From an uncultured Granulosicoccus sp. (lineage in GTDB: Bacteria; Pseudomonadota; Gammaproteobacteria; Granulosicoccales; Granulosicoccaceae): a DNA stretch of 33,333 nucleotides. Below the pieces are notes generated by a model that saw nothing but the letters and a program-made list of their open reading frames with translations, did not search any database and had not been told where the DNA came from. The translations under genes and the position numbers were made by a program. Positions 23,762-32,817 of the stretch are shown one piece after another; position 1 is the stretch's first letter, and each line of letters opens with the position of its first letter. The stretch covers positions 1 through 33,333 of the forward strand of contig CALKXZ010000425.1 of NCBI GenBank assembly GCA_938003775.1, written 5' to 3'.

Positions 23762-25624
23762 TTAGCCAGTTCCTAGAAATCCACCGGATTGCCGAGCCCA
23801 TAAGCGTGCGTATAAACCGCCCTTGGCAATCAATTGCTCATGGGTTCCTGACTCAACGATGCGCCCATCATCCAGAACGATTAACTTATCCAGCGCGGCG
23901 ATGGTGGACAATCGGTGCGCAACAGCCAGCACCGTTTTGTTTTGCATAAGCTGTGTCAGTTGCGCCTGAATCGAGGCTTCGACTTCCGAATCCAGAGCAG
24001 AGGTTGCCTCATCGAGTACCAGAATCGGGGCATCCTTGAGAATGACACGGGCAATAGCAATACGCTGACGTTGGCCGCCTGAGAGTTTCACACCACGCTC
24101 ACCCACATAGGCCTCGAGCCCTCGTCGCCCTTGCGGGTCTGTCAATTCAGGGATAAAACCCATAGCTTCGGCCTGTTCAGAGGCCACCATAATTTCCTGA
24201 TCGGTGGCATGGGCTTGTCCGTAGCGAATATTCTCTCGAATGGAGCGGTGCAACAGCGAGGTATCCTGGGTCACCACGGCGATGCAAGCGCGCAAGCTGT
24301 CCTGGGTAACATCGCGTATATTCTGACCATCAATCGTGATCTGCCCTTGGTCCAAGTCGTGAAAACGCATCAGCAAATTCACCAACGTTGATTTGCCAGC
24401 ACCCGATTTACCGACCAGCCCCACCTTCTCACCCGGTTTGATCTCAAAGCTGCAGTCCTGCACAACCACACCATTCAGTGGTTGAATAGTCTCACTGTTG
24501 TGCGCTTTATTGCCATAGCCAAAACCGACTGCATCAAACACAACGTGTCCTTGGGTGATATTCAGTGGCCGCGCATGCTCACTATCGGCAATAGCCAGAG
24601 GCTGGGAAATGGTGTCTATGCCATTTTGCACCGTCCCAACATTTTCAAACAACGAGGTGATTGTGCGCAGCACCCAGCTGGACATCTGATTTAGCCGAAT
24701 AACCAGACCATTGGCCACAGCGATCTCGCCCAGTGTGATTGATTCACTCATCCACAAGCCAATAGAGGCCGCGGCGGTACCGGCAATCAGCAAGGTATTT
24801 AGCACTGTCAGTGTGATCGTCATGCCCAGGATGGCACGCATCAACACCCGGAATGCATGAGTGTGACGACGCAAACCTTCACCGGCAAAGTCCTCTTCTA
24901 TCGTATGGTGGGCAAACAGCTTTACCGACTGAATGTTCGTGTAGCTGTCTACGACACGCCCCATCAGCGCCGAGTTTTCTTCGGACAAGCGCGATGACTT
25001 GCGCCTAACCGGTGGCACCATAAACACAACAACCGCTAGATAGGCTAGAAACCACAGCGTAATCGGCCACAGCAACCACACGTTAATATCAACAAAGAAC
25101 ACAATGGTGCCCACCAGATAGATAACCAACATCCAAGCGCCATCGATGATGTTGAGGACTGCCTCGCGCACGGCATGACCAGTTTGCATAACCTTCTGCG
25201 CGATCCGCCCGGCAAAGTCGTTCTGAAAAAAAGATAAACTCTGACGCAGCACGTAGCGATGATTTTGCCAGCGCGTCGCATTAGCAAGGCCAGGAGCCAG
25301 TGCCAGGTTAATGATGGCCCGTGTGCTAAGCAGCGAGATCGGGCGTATACAGATGACCACCACTGCCATCCACAGTAGACTAACCGCGTGTGTGCTCAGG
25401 AATGCCGAACGATCCCCGTTGCCCATCCAATCCAGAATACGGCCCAGATAGATATAGACATAAAGCTCGCTGAGTGCAGCAACGCCGGAGAGCACAAGCG
25501 TGCACAGCAATACACCGCGTATTGGCCACAGATAGAAACAGAAAAAATCGAGCGTACCCGCCGGTGGCTTTGTTGCAGGCTGCGGCCGCAACGGGTCGAT
25601 CAGAGATTCGAAATAGCGGAACAC
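23762..25624 (-). CDS. ABC exporter half-transporter (fused permease-ATPase)
   Basis: The 620-residue protein has a six-helix type I exporter membrane domain (about residues 30-330) and a C-terminal ATPase. The ATPase shows Walker A GLVGKSGAGKST, signature LSGGQRQRIAIARV, Walker B ILVLDEATSALD and an H-loop AVAHRLSTIAALDK. It is typical of homodimeric exporters related to MsbA and multidrug/lipid flippases, and the substrate cannot be assigned. The ATG at 25624 gives the full length. The gene lies downstream of a 66-residue protein gene (87 bases) and shares a 10-bp word with the region upstream of that gene, suggesting common control. Confidence 0.92.
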   Translation of the reverse strand: MFRYFESLIDPLRPQPATKPPAGTLDFFCFYLWPIRGVLLCTLVLSGVAALSELYVYIYLGRILDWMGNGDRSAFLSTHAVSLLWMAVVVICIRPISLLSTRAIINLALAPGLANATRWQNHRYVLRQSLSFFQNDFAGRIAQKVMQTGHAVREAVLNIIDGAWMLVIYLVGTIVFFVDINVWLLWPITLWFLAYLAVVVFMVPPVRRKSSRLSEENSALMGRVVDSYTNIQSVKLFAHHTIEEDFAGEGLRRHTHAFRVLMRAILGMTITLTVLNTLLIAGTAAASIGLWMSESITLGEIAVANGLVIRLNQMSSWVLRTITSLFENVGTVQNGIDTISQPLAIADSEHARPLNITQGHVVFDAVGFGYGNKAHNSETIQPLNGVVVQDCSFEIKPGEKVGLVGKSGAGKSTLVNLLMRFHDLDQGQITIDGQNIRDVTQDSLRACIAVVTQDTSLLHRSIRENIRYGQAHATDQEIMVASEQAEAMGFIPELTDPQGRRGLEAYVGERGVKLSGGQRQRIAIARVILKDAPILVLDEATSALDSEVEASIQAQLTQLMQNKTVLAVAHRLSTIAALDKLIVLDDGRIVESGTHEQLIAKGGLYARLWARQSGGFLGTG

Positions 25625-25689
25625 GGGCTTAGTCGATCCAACGACGGCCGCACAGGATATCCGAAAAACAGCGTTAAACTACATCCGAG

Positions 25690-25699
25690 CTAGACGGAT
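25690..25699 (-). promoter_or_regulatory. Copy of ATCCGTCTAG upstream of the ABC exporter gene
   Basis: On the minus strand the word ATCCGTCTAG lies 66 bases before the ABC exporter start. It is identical to the word at 25943-25952 in the LysR/66-aa intergenic region, where it forms half of an inverted repeat. Possible shared operator. Confidence 0.35.
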
Positions 25700-25711
25700 T
25701 TACAACACAGT

Positions 25712-25912
25712 TTATTTAGGCGCTGTGGCCAACGCTGTGCGCGCCGGTACGCCCATTGATGAGCGATACAGGCGGATACGCTCCCATGCCCGGTTTGGCA
25801 GACGGAAAAGCTGCTTGGCCAATCGCGATATTGCTTGTGAACGTAATGTTTTGGCCGTATTTAAGTAGTAAGCGTACTCAGCAGCCGTGACGCTTTGTCT
25901 TTCTACGCTCAT
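25712..25912 (-). CDS. Small basic protein, 66 residues, function unknown
   Basis: The product begins MSVERQSVTAAEYAYYLNTAKTL and continues into a basic amphipathic helix (RSQAISRLAKQLFRLP..AWERIRLYR). It resembles the small helix-forming proteins of the RSP_7527/DUF1127 type common in marine Proteobacteria (AEY..xA..LR..A...L), but the match is by eye only. No signal peptide or membrane helix is present. It is transcribed divergently from the LysR regulator with 112 bases between starts, and its start lies just downstream of an inverted repeat (25926-25948). I think it is real because of its position, divergent promoter region and normal codon use, but the function is unknown. Confidence 0.6.
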   Translation of the reverse strand: MSVERQSVTAAEYAYYLNTAKTLRSQAISRLAKQLFRLPNRAWERIRLYRSSMGVPARTALATAPK

Positions 25913-25925
25913 GTCTTGTGCCCTT

Positions 25926-25948
25926 GTCTAGTATGCTTATGCCTAGAC
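25926..25948. promoter_or_regulatory. Candidate LysR operator in the divergent promoter region
   Basis: An inverted repeat GTCTAG-N11-CTAGAC (25926-25931 and 25943-25948) lies 14-36 bases before the 66-aa gene start and about 77-99 bases before the LysR start. The spacing of two interrupted half-sites fits LysR-type operator geometry. Inference only; a second half-site-like word is found before the ABC exporter gene. Confidence 0.5.
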
Positions 25949-25960
25949 GGATAGTATTAG

Positions 25961-25989
25961 TTGATTTTTAAATCACAATCCCTGATAAA
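25961..25989 (+). promoter_or_regulatory. Candidate sigma-70 promoter of the LysR gene
   Basis: TTGATT (25961-25966) and GATAAA (25984-25989) are separated by 17 bases and lie 36 bases before the ATG. Each matches the consensus at 4 or 5 of 6 positions. A modest match, supported by position. Confidence 0.4.
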
Positions 25990-26024
25990 CTACAGTCAAT
26001 TGTGAATAAACAGCACATATAAGC

Positions 26025-26936
26025 ATGGATAAATACACGGAAATGCTGGTGTTTTCGAAAGCAGCCGATATGGGCAGCTTTTCGGCAGCAGCGCGCGAAT
26101 TAGACCTGACACCATCAGCCGTTAGTAAGCTGATCACTCGGTTGGAAGATCGCCTCGGTGCTCGTTTGTTTCAGCGCACCACCCGCAAGTTGAGCATGAC
26201 CGCCGAAGGCCATGCGTTTAATGATCGGTGCGGCGCTATCCTGGATGAAATTAAGCAGGCTGAAGATGCCGTTATGGCCTTGCACGACAAGGTCAGCGGC
26301 ACGCTACGAGTCACAACCGTATCCGCTTTTGCGCGCCTGCAGATGATCAAGCTCATGCCCGAGTTCATGGCGATGTACCCAGAACTGCGTGTTGAACTGG
26401 AGCTTAGCGAACGCGAGGTGGATCTGGTGGGTGAAAGCGTCGATGTAGCACTGGTGCTCAGCGACGGACTAACCGATGAATCACTGGTTGCCCGGCGCCT
26501 GGCCGTCAACAAACGCGTTATCTGTGCAGCACCGGATTATCTGGCCAAACACGGTACGCCACAGACACCAGAAGATCTTTTGGAGCATAACTGCCTGACG
26601 CATTCAGCCATTCAGCACTTCAATGACTGGGAATTCTCAACCGATAACGGCATTCGTGTGCAACGGGTCAAGGGTAATTTCCACACCAATTCGGCCTCAG
26701 CGCTGCATGAGGCGGTTAAGGGCGGCATTGGCATTGCCCGGTTGGCCACCTATGTTGTGCAGCCATCCATAGAGTCCGGCCTGGTTATTCCGCTGCTACA
26801 AGAACATGCCGTTGATACCTCCAGTATCCAGTTGGTATACCCGCATCGTCGTCACCTGAGTAACAAGGTACGGGTGTTCACTGACTTCATGGTTGGCAAG
26901 TTCACGCCTAACCCGCCGTGGGAACGCAGGGACTGA
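26025..26936 (+). CDS. LysR-family transcriptional regulator
   Basis: The 303-residue protein has an N-terminal winged helix-turn-helix (residues about 1-60: MLVFSKAADMGSFSAAARELDLTPSAVSKLITRLEDRLGARLF in outline). A LysR substrate-binding domain follows from about residue 88 (VSGTLRVTTVSAFARLQMIKLMPEF). This subfamily (with D.LTPSAVSK and RTTRKLSMTAEG) usually regulates a divergent neighbour. Here the divergent gene encodes the 66-residue protein, with the ABC exporter beyond it, and an interrupted inverted repeat lies in between. The effector is unknown. A hairpin overlapping the convergent glnK stop follows the gene by 17 bases. Confidence 0.93.
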   Translation: MDKYTEMLVFSKAADMGSFSAAARELDLTPSAVSKLITRLEDRLGARLFQRTTRKLSMTAEGHAFNDRCGAILDEIKQAEDAVMALHDKVSGTLRVTTVSAFARLQMIKLMPEFMAMYPELRVELELSEREVDLVGESVDVALVLSDGLTDESLVARRLAVNKRVICAAPDYLAKHGTPQTPEDLLEHNCLTHSAIQHFNDWEFSTDNGIRVQRVKGNFHTNSASALHEAVKGGIGIARLATYVVQPSIESGLVIPLLQEHAVDTSSIQLVYPHRRHLSNKVRVFTDFMVGKFTPNPPWERRD

Positions 26937-26952
26937 ACCTGATTCGAATACC

Positions 26953-27317
<365 letters not shown>

Positions 27318-27349
27318 TCAGTAGAGCGGGTTCAATCAGTTCTTGTTGG

Positions 27350-28540
27350 TTATCGAGAGGTTGAAGAGATCTTGTGGATACTCAAATCAGCCCCATTGAA
27401 TTCTTCCTCTTCGCTCAGGCGGATACCCACCAGCGCCTTCAGAACACCATAGACAGCAAATCCACCCAAGGTGGCAACGCTTATACCGGCCAGCGTACCA
27501 ATGATCTGACTGACCAGGCTAACCTGACCCAGTCCACCGAATAGTTCACTGCCAAAGATACCTGCTGCAATACCGCCCCAGGCACCGCACAGACCGTGCA
27601 AAGGCCAGACACCCAGTACATCATCAATACGCCAGCGATTCTGGGCCAACTTAAAGGTCACGACAAATAGAACACCCGCAATAGCACCCACGACCAAAGA
27701 GCCGACCGGGTGCATGATATCGGAGCCGGCGCACACCGCTACCAACCCTGCCAGCGGTCCATTGTGTAAAAAGCCTGGGTCCGCGCGACCGGCCATTAGC
27801 GCGGCAATAGCACCACCGGCCATGGCCATCAGTGAATTCATGGCAACCAAACCACTAATACCCTCAACGCTTTGCGCGGACATAACGTTAAAACCAAACC
27901 AGCCTACCGTTAGAATCCACGCACCTAACGCAAGGAACGGAATACTACTGGGTGCAAAGTTACTACTGGCTGCACCGCTGCGGTTGTATCGCCCCTGCCG
28001 GGCACCCAGCATAATCACAGCACCCAACGCCAGCCAACCACCCATGGCGTGCACCACGACAGAACCAGCAAAATCATGAAAAGCGAAACCGGTGGTGGAT
28101 TCAAGCCAGGCCTGAAACCCGAGATTGCCATTCCAGATGAGTCCTTCAAAGAACGGGTAGATCAGAGCGACAATAATAATAGAGGCTGCAATTTGCGGAT
28201 AAAAACGCGCACGCTCTGCAATTCCGCCAGAAATGATCGCCGGAATGGCTGCGGCAAACGTCAGTAGAAAAAAGAATTTGACCAGTGCAAAACCATTGTT
28301 TATGGCAAGCTCAGAGGCTGGTGCTAAAAAATCGATACCGTAGGCCAGTGGGTAACCGATGAAAAAATAAGCCACTGTGCACACCGCGAAGTCGGAAAAT
28401 ATTTTAACCAGTGCATTAACCTGATTTTTCTCGCGTACCGTGCCCACCTCCAGAAAGGCGAACCCGGCGTGCATGAACAGCACCAGGATAGCACCCAGCA
28501 GCACAAACATAACATCACTACCGACTTGCAATGACTCCAT
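27350..28540 (-). CDS. amtB: Ammonium transporter Amt
   Basis: The 396-residue product is an Amt/Rh family channel without a cleavable signal peptide, giving 11 or so membrane helices. It has MFVLLGAILVLFMHAGFAFLEVGTVREKN at the start in outline. It also has the pore histidines in FHDFAGSVVVHAMGGW and in WPLHGLCGAWGG. It conducts ammonium into the cell when nitrogen is scarce and is closed by GlnK, whose gene follows it. I chose the ATG at 28540 (MESLQVGSD), which has a GAGAAAC sequence upstream; a TTG at 28552 is less likely. The order amtB-glnK is the reverse of the common glnK-amtB operon. A sigma-54-like element lies just upstream. Confidence 0.95.
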   Translation of the reverse strand: MESLQVGSDVMFVLLGAILVLFMHAGFAFLEVGTVREKNQVNALVKIFSDFAVCTVAYFFIGYPLAYGIDFLAPASELAINNGFALVKFFFLLTFAAAIPAIISGGIAERARFYPQIAASIIIVALIYPFFEGLIWNGNLGFQAWLESTTGFAFHDFAGSVVVHAMGGWLALGAVIMLGARQGRYNRSGAASSNFAPSSIPFLALGAWILTVGWFGFNVMSAQSVEGISGLVAMNSLMAMAGGAIAALMAGRADPGFLHNGPLAGLVAVCAGSDIMHPVGSLVVGAIAGVLFVVTFKLAQNRWRIDDVLGVWPLHGLCGAWGGIAAGIFGSELFGGLGQVSLVSQIIGTLAGISVATLGGFAVYGVLKALVGIRLSEEEEFNGADLSIHKISSTSR

Positions 28541-28570
28541 TTTGTTTCTCAACTCGCCAAAAAGCGCTAA

Positions 28571-29860
28571 TCATAGCAAGCCACCAGCCGGTTCGCATCG
28601 GTTACCCACATTAGCCAGCAACACACGCTCCAGAGAATGTAATAGGTTGATCAGTTGATCGACCTGCTGGTCTATATCAGTCAATTCACGATCCAGCTCG
28701 TGGCCAGTCACACCGGCAGCCAGTCGCTGAACAAATCGTTGGCCACTGGCATGCAGGTGACGCAGCGGTTTTTCAATCTGCACAAACTGAGGCAGCGATA
28801 ACAACGCTTGACCTATGCCGAAGTACCATGTCCCGATTCGCGACTCTGTTACTTTGTCGTGCAGCTCGGGATCGATCACCGACTCCAACGCTACACCGTC
28901 CCCGACACGTGCGCAGAAAGCTGCATCAATCAGCCCTTTTCTGAAGCGTATTAGATTTAAACACATTTGGTGTACACGCCCGATCTGCGAGCCGTTAAAG
29001 TCATGCCGCGAAGACACAAAGCTGACAAAGTCATCCAATGACATGGGGCGAGCAATGAAGTAGCCCTGGGCCTCTTCACAACCGTAGGCGATCAAAAAAT
29101 TGTATGCAGCCTCGGACTCGATACCCTCTGCTACCGAGGTCATACCCAACTCACGAGCCATCGAAATCGTTGATCGCACAACATCCAAATTGCGTCTTGA
29201 AGTTGCCATACGTCTGACCACACCCTGATCAAGCTTGAGCGCATCAAAAGGTAACTGGCTGAGTCGATCAATGGACGAATAGCCCGTGCCAAAATCGTCC
29301 ATTAGAATTTTAATGCCCATCTGTTTCAAACGGACCAGATCGTCATACACACGATCAACATTACTCATCACCGCACTTTCAGTAATTTCTATCTGCAAAT
29401 CACGCGCGTTAATCGTACCGGCTTTCAATAGTTCACCAATACGCTGACTAATAGTACGAGTTGCCAGATCGTTGGGTGCAACGTTCATTGACAGAGACAT
29501 GGCTCGGCGCCCTCGTCCAGTGGCTACAACCGGCTGTGCAACATCAGACAACACTGATGTAATAGGCGCTGAACACGCAACAGCCATCTTTGACGTGTGT
29601 TGTCTCAGTTCGAGGCTAGCCGCAATCACCTGATCCAGCAACTTCAGCGTCAAGTCGTGAAGCAGGCCACTTTCCTCTGCCAACGGCAGGAATTCATCGG
29701 GCGATACGATTTCTTGACTGCCATCTTCCCAACGCACCAGCGCTTCAGCACCCACTACCTCACCACGTGACAAGCACACCTTGGGTTGGTAGTAGAGCAC
29801 CAGCTCGTCATTGTGCATCGCGCGTTCTAGCGCCTCGCGCGTTAGCGGGCTGTTGACCAC
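28571..29860 (-). CDS. EAL-domain c-di-GMP phosphodiesterase with CZB-like tail
   Basis: The 429-residue protein starts with an EAL domain (about 8-280) that keeps the expected catalytic residues: the E-A-L-V-R-W motif (Glu39), the Asn of SMNVAPNDL, Glu in EITES, DDFGTGYSS (Asp188-189), Lys209, and AEGIES with QGY. Hydrolysis of cyclic di-GMP to pGpG is therefore likely. An insertion of about 30 residues (about 88-118) interrupts the domain before the MNVAPNDL strand. From about 290 a CZB-like (zinc-binding chemoreceptor) domain follows (RVHQMCLNLIRF; TESRIGTWYFG; PLRHLH). There the usual Cys is Ser340 and one of two late His is Leu366, so zinc binding is doubtful. It has no sensor membrane segment. 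The GTG at 29860 is the likely start. It ends 30 bases before amtB. Confidence 0.9.
   Translation of the reverse strand: MVNSPLTREALERAMHNDELVLYYQPKVCLSRGEVVGAEALVRWEDGSQEIVSPDEFLPLAEESGLLHDLTLKLLDQVIAASLELRQHTSKMAVACSAPITSVLSDVAQPVVATGRGRRAMSLSMNVAPNDLATRTISQRIGELLKAGTINARDLQIEITESAVMSNVDRVYDDLVRLKQMGIKILMDDFGTGYSSIDRLSQLPFDALKLDQGVVRRMATSRRNLDVVRSTISMARELGMTSVAEGIESEAAYNFLIAYGCEEAQGYFIARPMSLDDFVSFVSSRHDFNGSQIGRVHQMCLNLIRFRKGLIDAAFCARVGDGVALESVIDPELHDKVTESRIGTWYFGIGQALLSLPQFVQIEKPLRHLHASGQRFVQRLAAGVTGHELDRELTDIDQQVDQLINLLHSLERVLLANVGNRCEPAGGLL
28575..28590 (-). promoter_or_regulatory. Candidate sigma-54 (-24/-12) promoter before amtB
   Basis: On the minus strand the sequence CGGCTGGTGGCTTGCT has the invariant GG-N10-GC spacing and a good -12 half (TTGCT); the -24 half is only a fair match to TGGCACG. 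It ends 34 bases before the amtB ATG and overlaps the last codons of the upstream EAL gene. Nitrogen-scarcity (NtrC) control of amtB is typical of the family. No upstream NtrC site was checked. Confidence 0.4.
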
Positions 29861-29928
29861 TGGACTGTTTTCTCTAAGATCAACTGGCGCTCACAAGCCT
29901 GAAATATTCATCGGTCGCCAGCGACACA

Positions 29929-32817
29929 TCAACGGCGGTAAGCTTTTAAAAACCGTGACTGTAACGCATCGTTAACCGACAGACTGGCGGGGCCTGCGGC
30001 AATCCAATCTCGTTCGAGCTTATCCAACAATTGCTTTGCATCATCCAGCCCAGCCGATGTCATACCTTCCTGCAGATGTTGCAACTGGTACTGCATACGC
30101 CTGGATTTATCTTCAGGCGGGGTGTCAACACCAGCAGCGACTTCCATTCGAATCAGCAGCTCGCGACGTTGCTCCTCATTCGCTGCATAGTCTGGTGTGG
30201 TCTTATTATTTATATGGCCCAACGCATCGTCCCGTCGCTTTTGTAACAGTGCGCCAATGTCAGGTGCAACACGAACCTCAGTTGCATCCCAAGCGTGAGT
30301 GACATCATCCACCAGTGTGTCCGCCACGGAATCGGGTTGTTCAACTGCTCGTTCAAGCTGTTCACACAGACTCACCAAACGGCGACGCTCTTCCAGATCT
30401 GCCCGTACACGTTTACGTGATGCATTTTCCTGGACGCGAGAACAGGCATCCAAGGCTTGACGGAAATCACGCAACAAAAATTTCTTGTCTCGTTCTGGGA
30501 ATTCGGCCAGAGCCTGAAACTCTGTTGACAGTCCCTGCACGTCTGATTCATCCAATGAATTGCTTCGCGATAACTGTTTGAGCCGCTTGATGATGTCCTT
30601 GGCACGGAATACATGTTCAAGCCCCGCTCGTTGTTTCTGGCGCTCAATTTGGTGCTGGTGTTTGAATATAGTCCCCAGGTGGCCATTGAATACCTCCCAC
30701 AAGGCCTGATCTTCCTTACGTCGCATGATGCCGACCAGTTTCCAGGCACTGAGCAGGCTCTTGGCTTGGTTGGCCGAATGCTGGGTGATTTCACCCTCCG
30801 CCAGCGCAGCTACTTTCTCTACCAGTGCTTGTTTGGCCGCCGCGTTAGCATCGTACTGTTCAGCCAGAGCAGTCTCGAAGGGTTTCAGTGCCGCTGAAAA
30901 CCGAGCCTCTAATGCCTTATCCGGTTTTCTATCGGGTACGCGATTCTTTGACCAGTCGCGCTTAGCGTTATTGACCTGTCGCACCACCGCTTTCCAATCA
31001 GGGTCAGAGGCCAGAGCCTCGTGTTTTGCCTCCAACGCCTCACACAGTTTTGCTTTGGCATCAAGCTTTTCCTGACGCTCTCGCTGTTTATTATCAAACC
31101 ACTCTTTGCAGGGCCCGTAAGCGGTATCGCCAGCGGTTTTAAAGCGGGACCATAAATCATTAGATGCACGACTCACACCCATCGCCTTCCAGGCGCTTTG
31201 CAACTCGCGAACTTCCTTGGCTAACGCCTCAGGCGAAAGTTCTTTGGCGGGCAAGGCTTCCATGGCGTCGCACAAAGCTTCTAGTTTGGGTCGGGCGGCG
31301 AAGTCCTGCCAATCAGCCATTTCGGCCAGCTGCTGCTCAGCGCGCACCAGCTTATCGCCCAGGCTTGAGCGTTCTCCAGGCTCCATGGCATCCAGTTTTT
31401 TCTGCAACCGGCGCAACATACTATTCGCCGGCCCCCACTTGCCTTCCTTGACAATACCGGACAAGGCCGCGAATTGCCGATGTGTCGCTTTGATACGGTC
31501 GCTGGATTCTTGTGTTGCCTTGCCAAGCCTGTCTTTCAGAACGCTCAGATGCTCGGCAAGCTGTTGCACATAAACCTGCTGCGACATGTCAATACCGGGT
31601 AACAACGAGGTGACATCGACCAGCGCTGAAACCCGCTTAATACGCGCCTTCAGGGCACCAGGTCGAGCCTTGTTAAGCTCATACGGCGGATCAAACAAAA
31701 CAACCACAGATTGACCATAAGCAAGCACATTAGCCGCAGCGGTGGAGGCAGATAACGTTGCGTCCGAACTCACCTGAGCTTGTAATGATTCCAATGCCGC
31801 CGGTAATGAAGATATTGAGTGCGGCGCTAGCTGTGGCAACACCACGTCCAACGCCGGGTCTTCAACCCGAGGCACCGGCTCTGCGGAGGCCTCGCTCACA
31901 TCAGCTGTAGTATTCGCTTGGGTAGATTCTACATCGGGTGCTGGGCTGTTCGATGATTGAATGCCTGCACGGTCGGCTACTGATGCCTCCCCACGCTCGA
32001 GTGCTTCGTTGCTGTTTTTTTCCGCGTGGGCCGCGGTGTATTGGTCAAGTTTGCTTTGCGCGCTGGCAACAGCTTTGGCAAATTCAGCCTCATGTTCAGC
32101 CGTATCCTGAACATCAAATGAGGCCCATTTTTCACGTACTGCCTGCAAACGCCCGCCGTGTTGTGGTGTCCAAATGCCTTCATTTAAACCACGGACCGCT
32201 TTCAGTGTCGTGTTGATAGCATGACCCTTGGCTATCAGTGCAGCCTCTGCAGCGGCTTCCGCATCCAGCCGCTGTTGCAATTGTTTCGCTACAACTTTGT
32301 CGCGAGAACGCACAGCTGTCAGTGCTGTGCGCAATGCATCGTGTTGAGACAGGCGCATGGCTGCTGCCAGGCGGGTATCGTGAAAACGCGACTGTTGGAC
32401 CACAACAACCAGTGAAGCCTCTTCTTCTATCGCGTTTAAAGCCATTTCACGTTGTTCGGGCACTGCTGCGTGTGCGGCGATCGGAATTGCCAACCGATTG
32501 GCATGCGAGCTGAGCAGTGCACGCACCGCAATATCGCTGATGGCACCATCATTGAGTTTGAGAATTAACCGGGCCTCGGCCGCCTCAGCAATGGCCTGGG
32601 CATCATCACCATTGGTATTGAGCAACTCACGCAGCGTATTCAGTTCATCAAGCTTACCAATCGCCGCAATACGAACGCTCAAGTCCTCGTCGTTACGAGC
32701 CAATTGCGCCAGCGTTTCTTGAGCTTGTTCGTCACTGACATCCAGATCGTCAATGAATCCGAGGCGGACATGGGAATCCTTGTGCTGATGTGCAGCTGTT
32801 TTGAGAAAATTTTTCAC
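29929..32817 (-). CDS. DUF349 domain-containing protein, 962 residues
   Basis: The protein begins with HEAT-like helical repeats (about residues 1-130, for example SVRIAAIGKLDEL), followed by a Glu/Ala/Ser-rich low-complexity segment (about 270-320). After that come several DUF349 repeats, recognisable by the W in LQSAWKAMGVSRASNDLWSRF, DWSKNRVPD and LLSAWKLVGIMRRKEDQALW motifs and by long charged coiled helices. DUF349 proteins are large cytoplasmic proteins of unknown role; some relatives are linked to RNA or nucleoid functions, but no activity is established. The start is a GTG at 32817. It heads the minus-strand block and is 68 bases upstream of the EAL gene. Its 3' end falls before an apparently separate EAL transcription unit or one operon; I cannot tell. 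Confidence 0.9.
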   Translation of the reverse strand: MKNFLKTAAHQHKDSHVRLGFIDDLDVSDEQAQETLAQLARNDEDLSVRIAAIGKLDELNTLRELLNTNGDDAQAIAEAAEARLILKLNDGAISDIAVRALLSSHANRLAIPIAAHAAVPEQREMALNAIEEEASLVVVVQQSRFHDTRLAAAMRLSQHDALRTALTAVRSRDKVVAKQLQQRLDAEAAAEAALIAKGHAINTTLKAVRGLNEGIWTPQHGGRLQAVREKWASFDVQDTAEHEAEFAKAVASAQSKLDQYTAAHAEKNSNEALERGEASVADRAGIQSSNSPAPDVESTQANTTADVSEASAEPVPRVEDPALDVVLPQLAPHSISSLPAALESLQAQVSSDATLSASTAAANVLAYGQSVVVLFDPPYELNKARPGALKARIKRVSALVDVTSLLPGIDMSQQVYVQQLAEHLSVLKDRLGKATQESSDRIKATHRQFAALSGIVKEGKWGPANSMLRRLQKKLDAMEPGERSSLGDKLVRAEQQLAEMADWQDFAARPKLEALCDAMEALPAKELSPEALAKEVRELQSAWKAMGVSRASNDLWSRFKTAGDTAYGPCKEWFDNKQRERQEKLDAKAKLCEALEAKHEALASDPDWKAVVRQVNNAKRDWSKNRVPDRKPDKALEARFSAALKPFETALAEQYDANAAAKQALVEKVAALAEGEITQHSANQAKSLLSAWKLVGIMRRKEDQALWEVFNGHLGTIFKHQHQIERQKQRAGLEHVFRAKDIIKRLKQLSRSNSLDESDVQGLSTEFQALAEFPERDKKFLLRDFRQALDACSRVQENASRKRVRADLEERRRLVSLCEQLERAVEQPDSVADTLVDDVTHAWDATEVRVAPDIGALLQKRRDDALGHINNKTTPDYAANEEQRRELLIRMEVAAGVDTPPEDKSRRMQYQLQHLQEGMTSAGLDDAKQLLDKLERDWIAAGPASLSVNDALQSRFLKAYRR

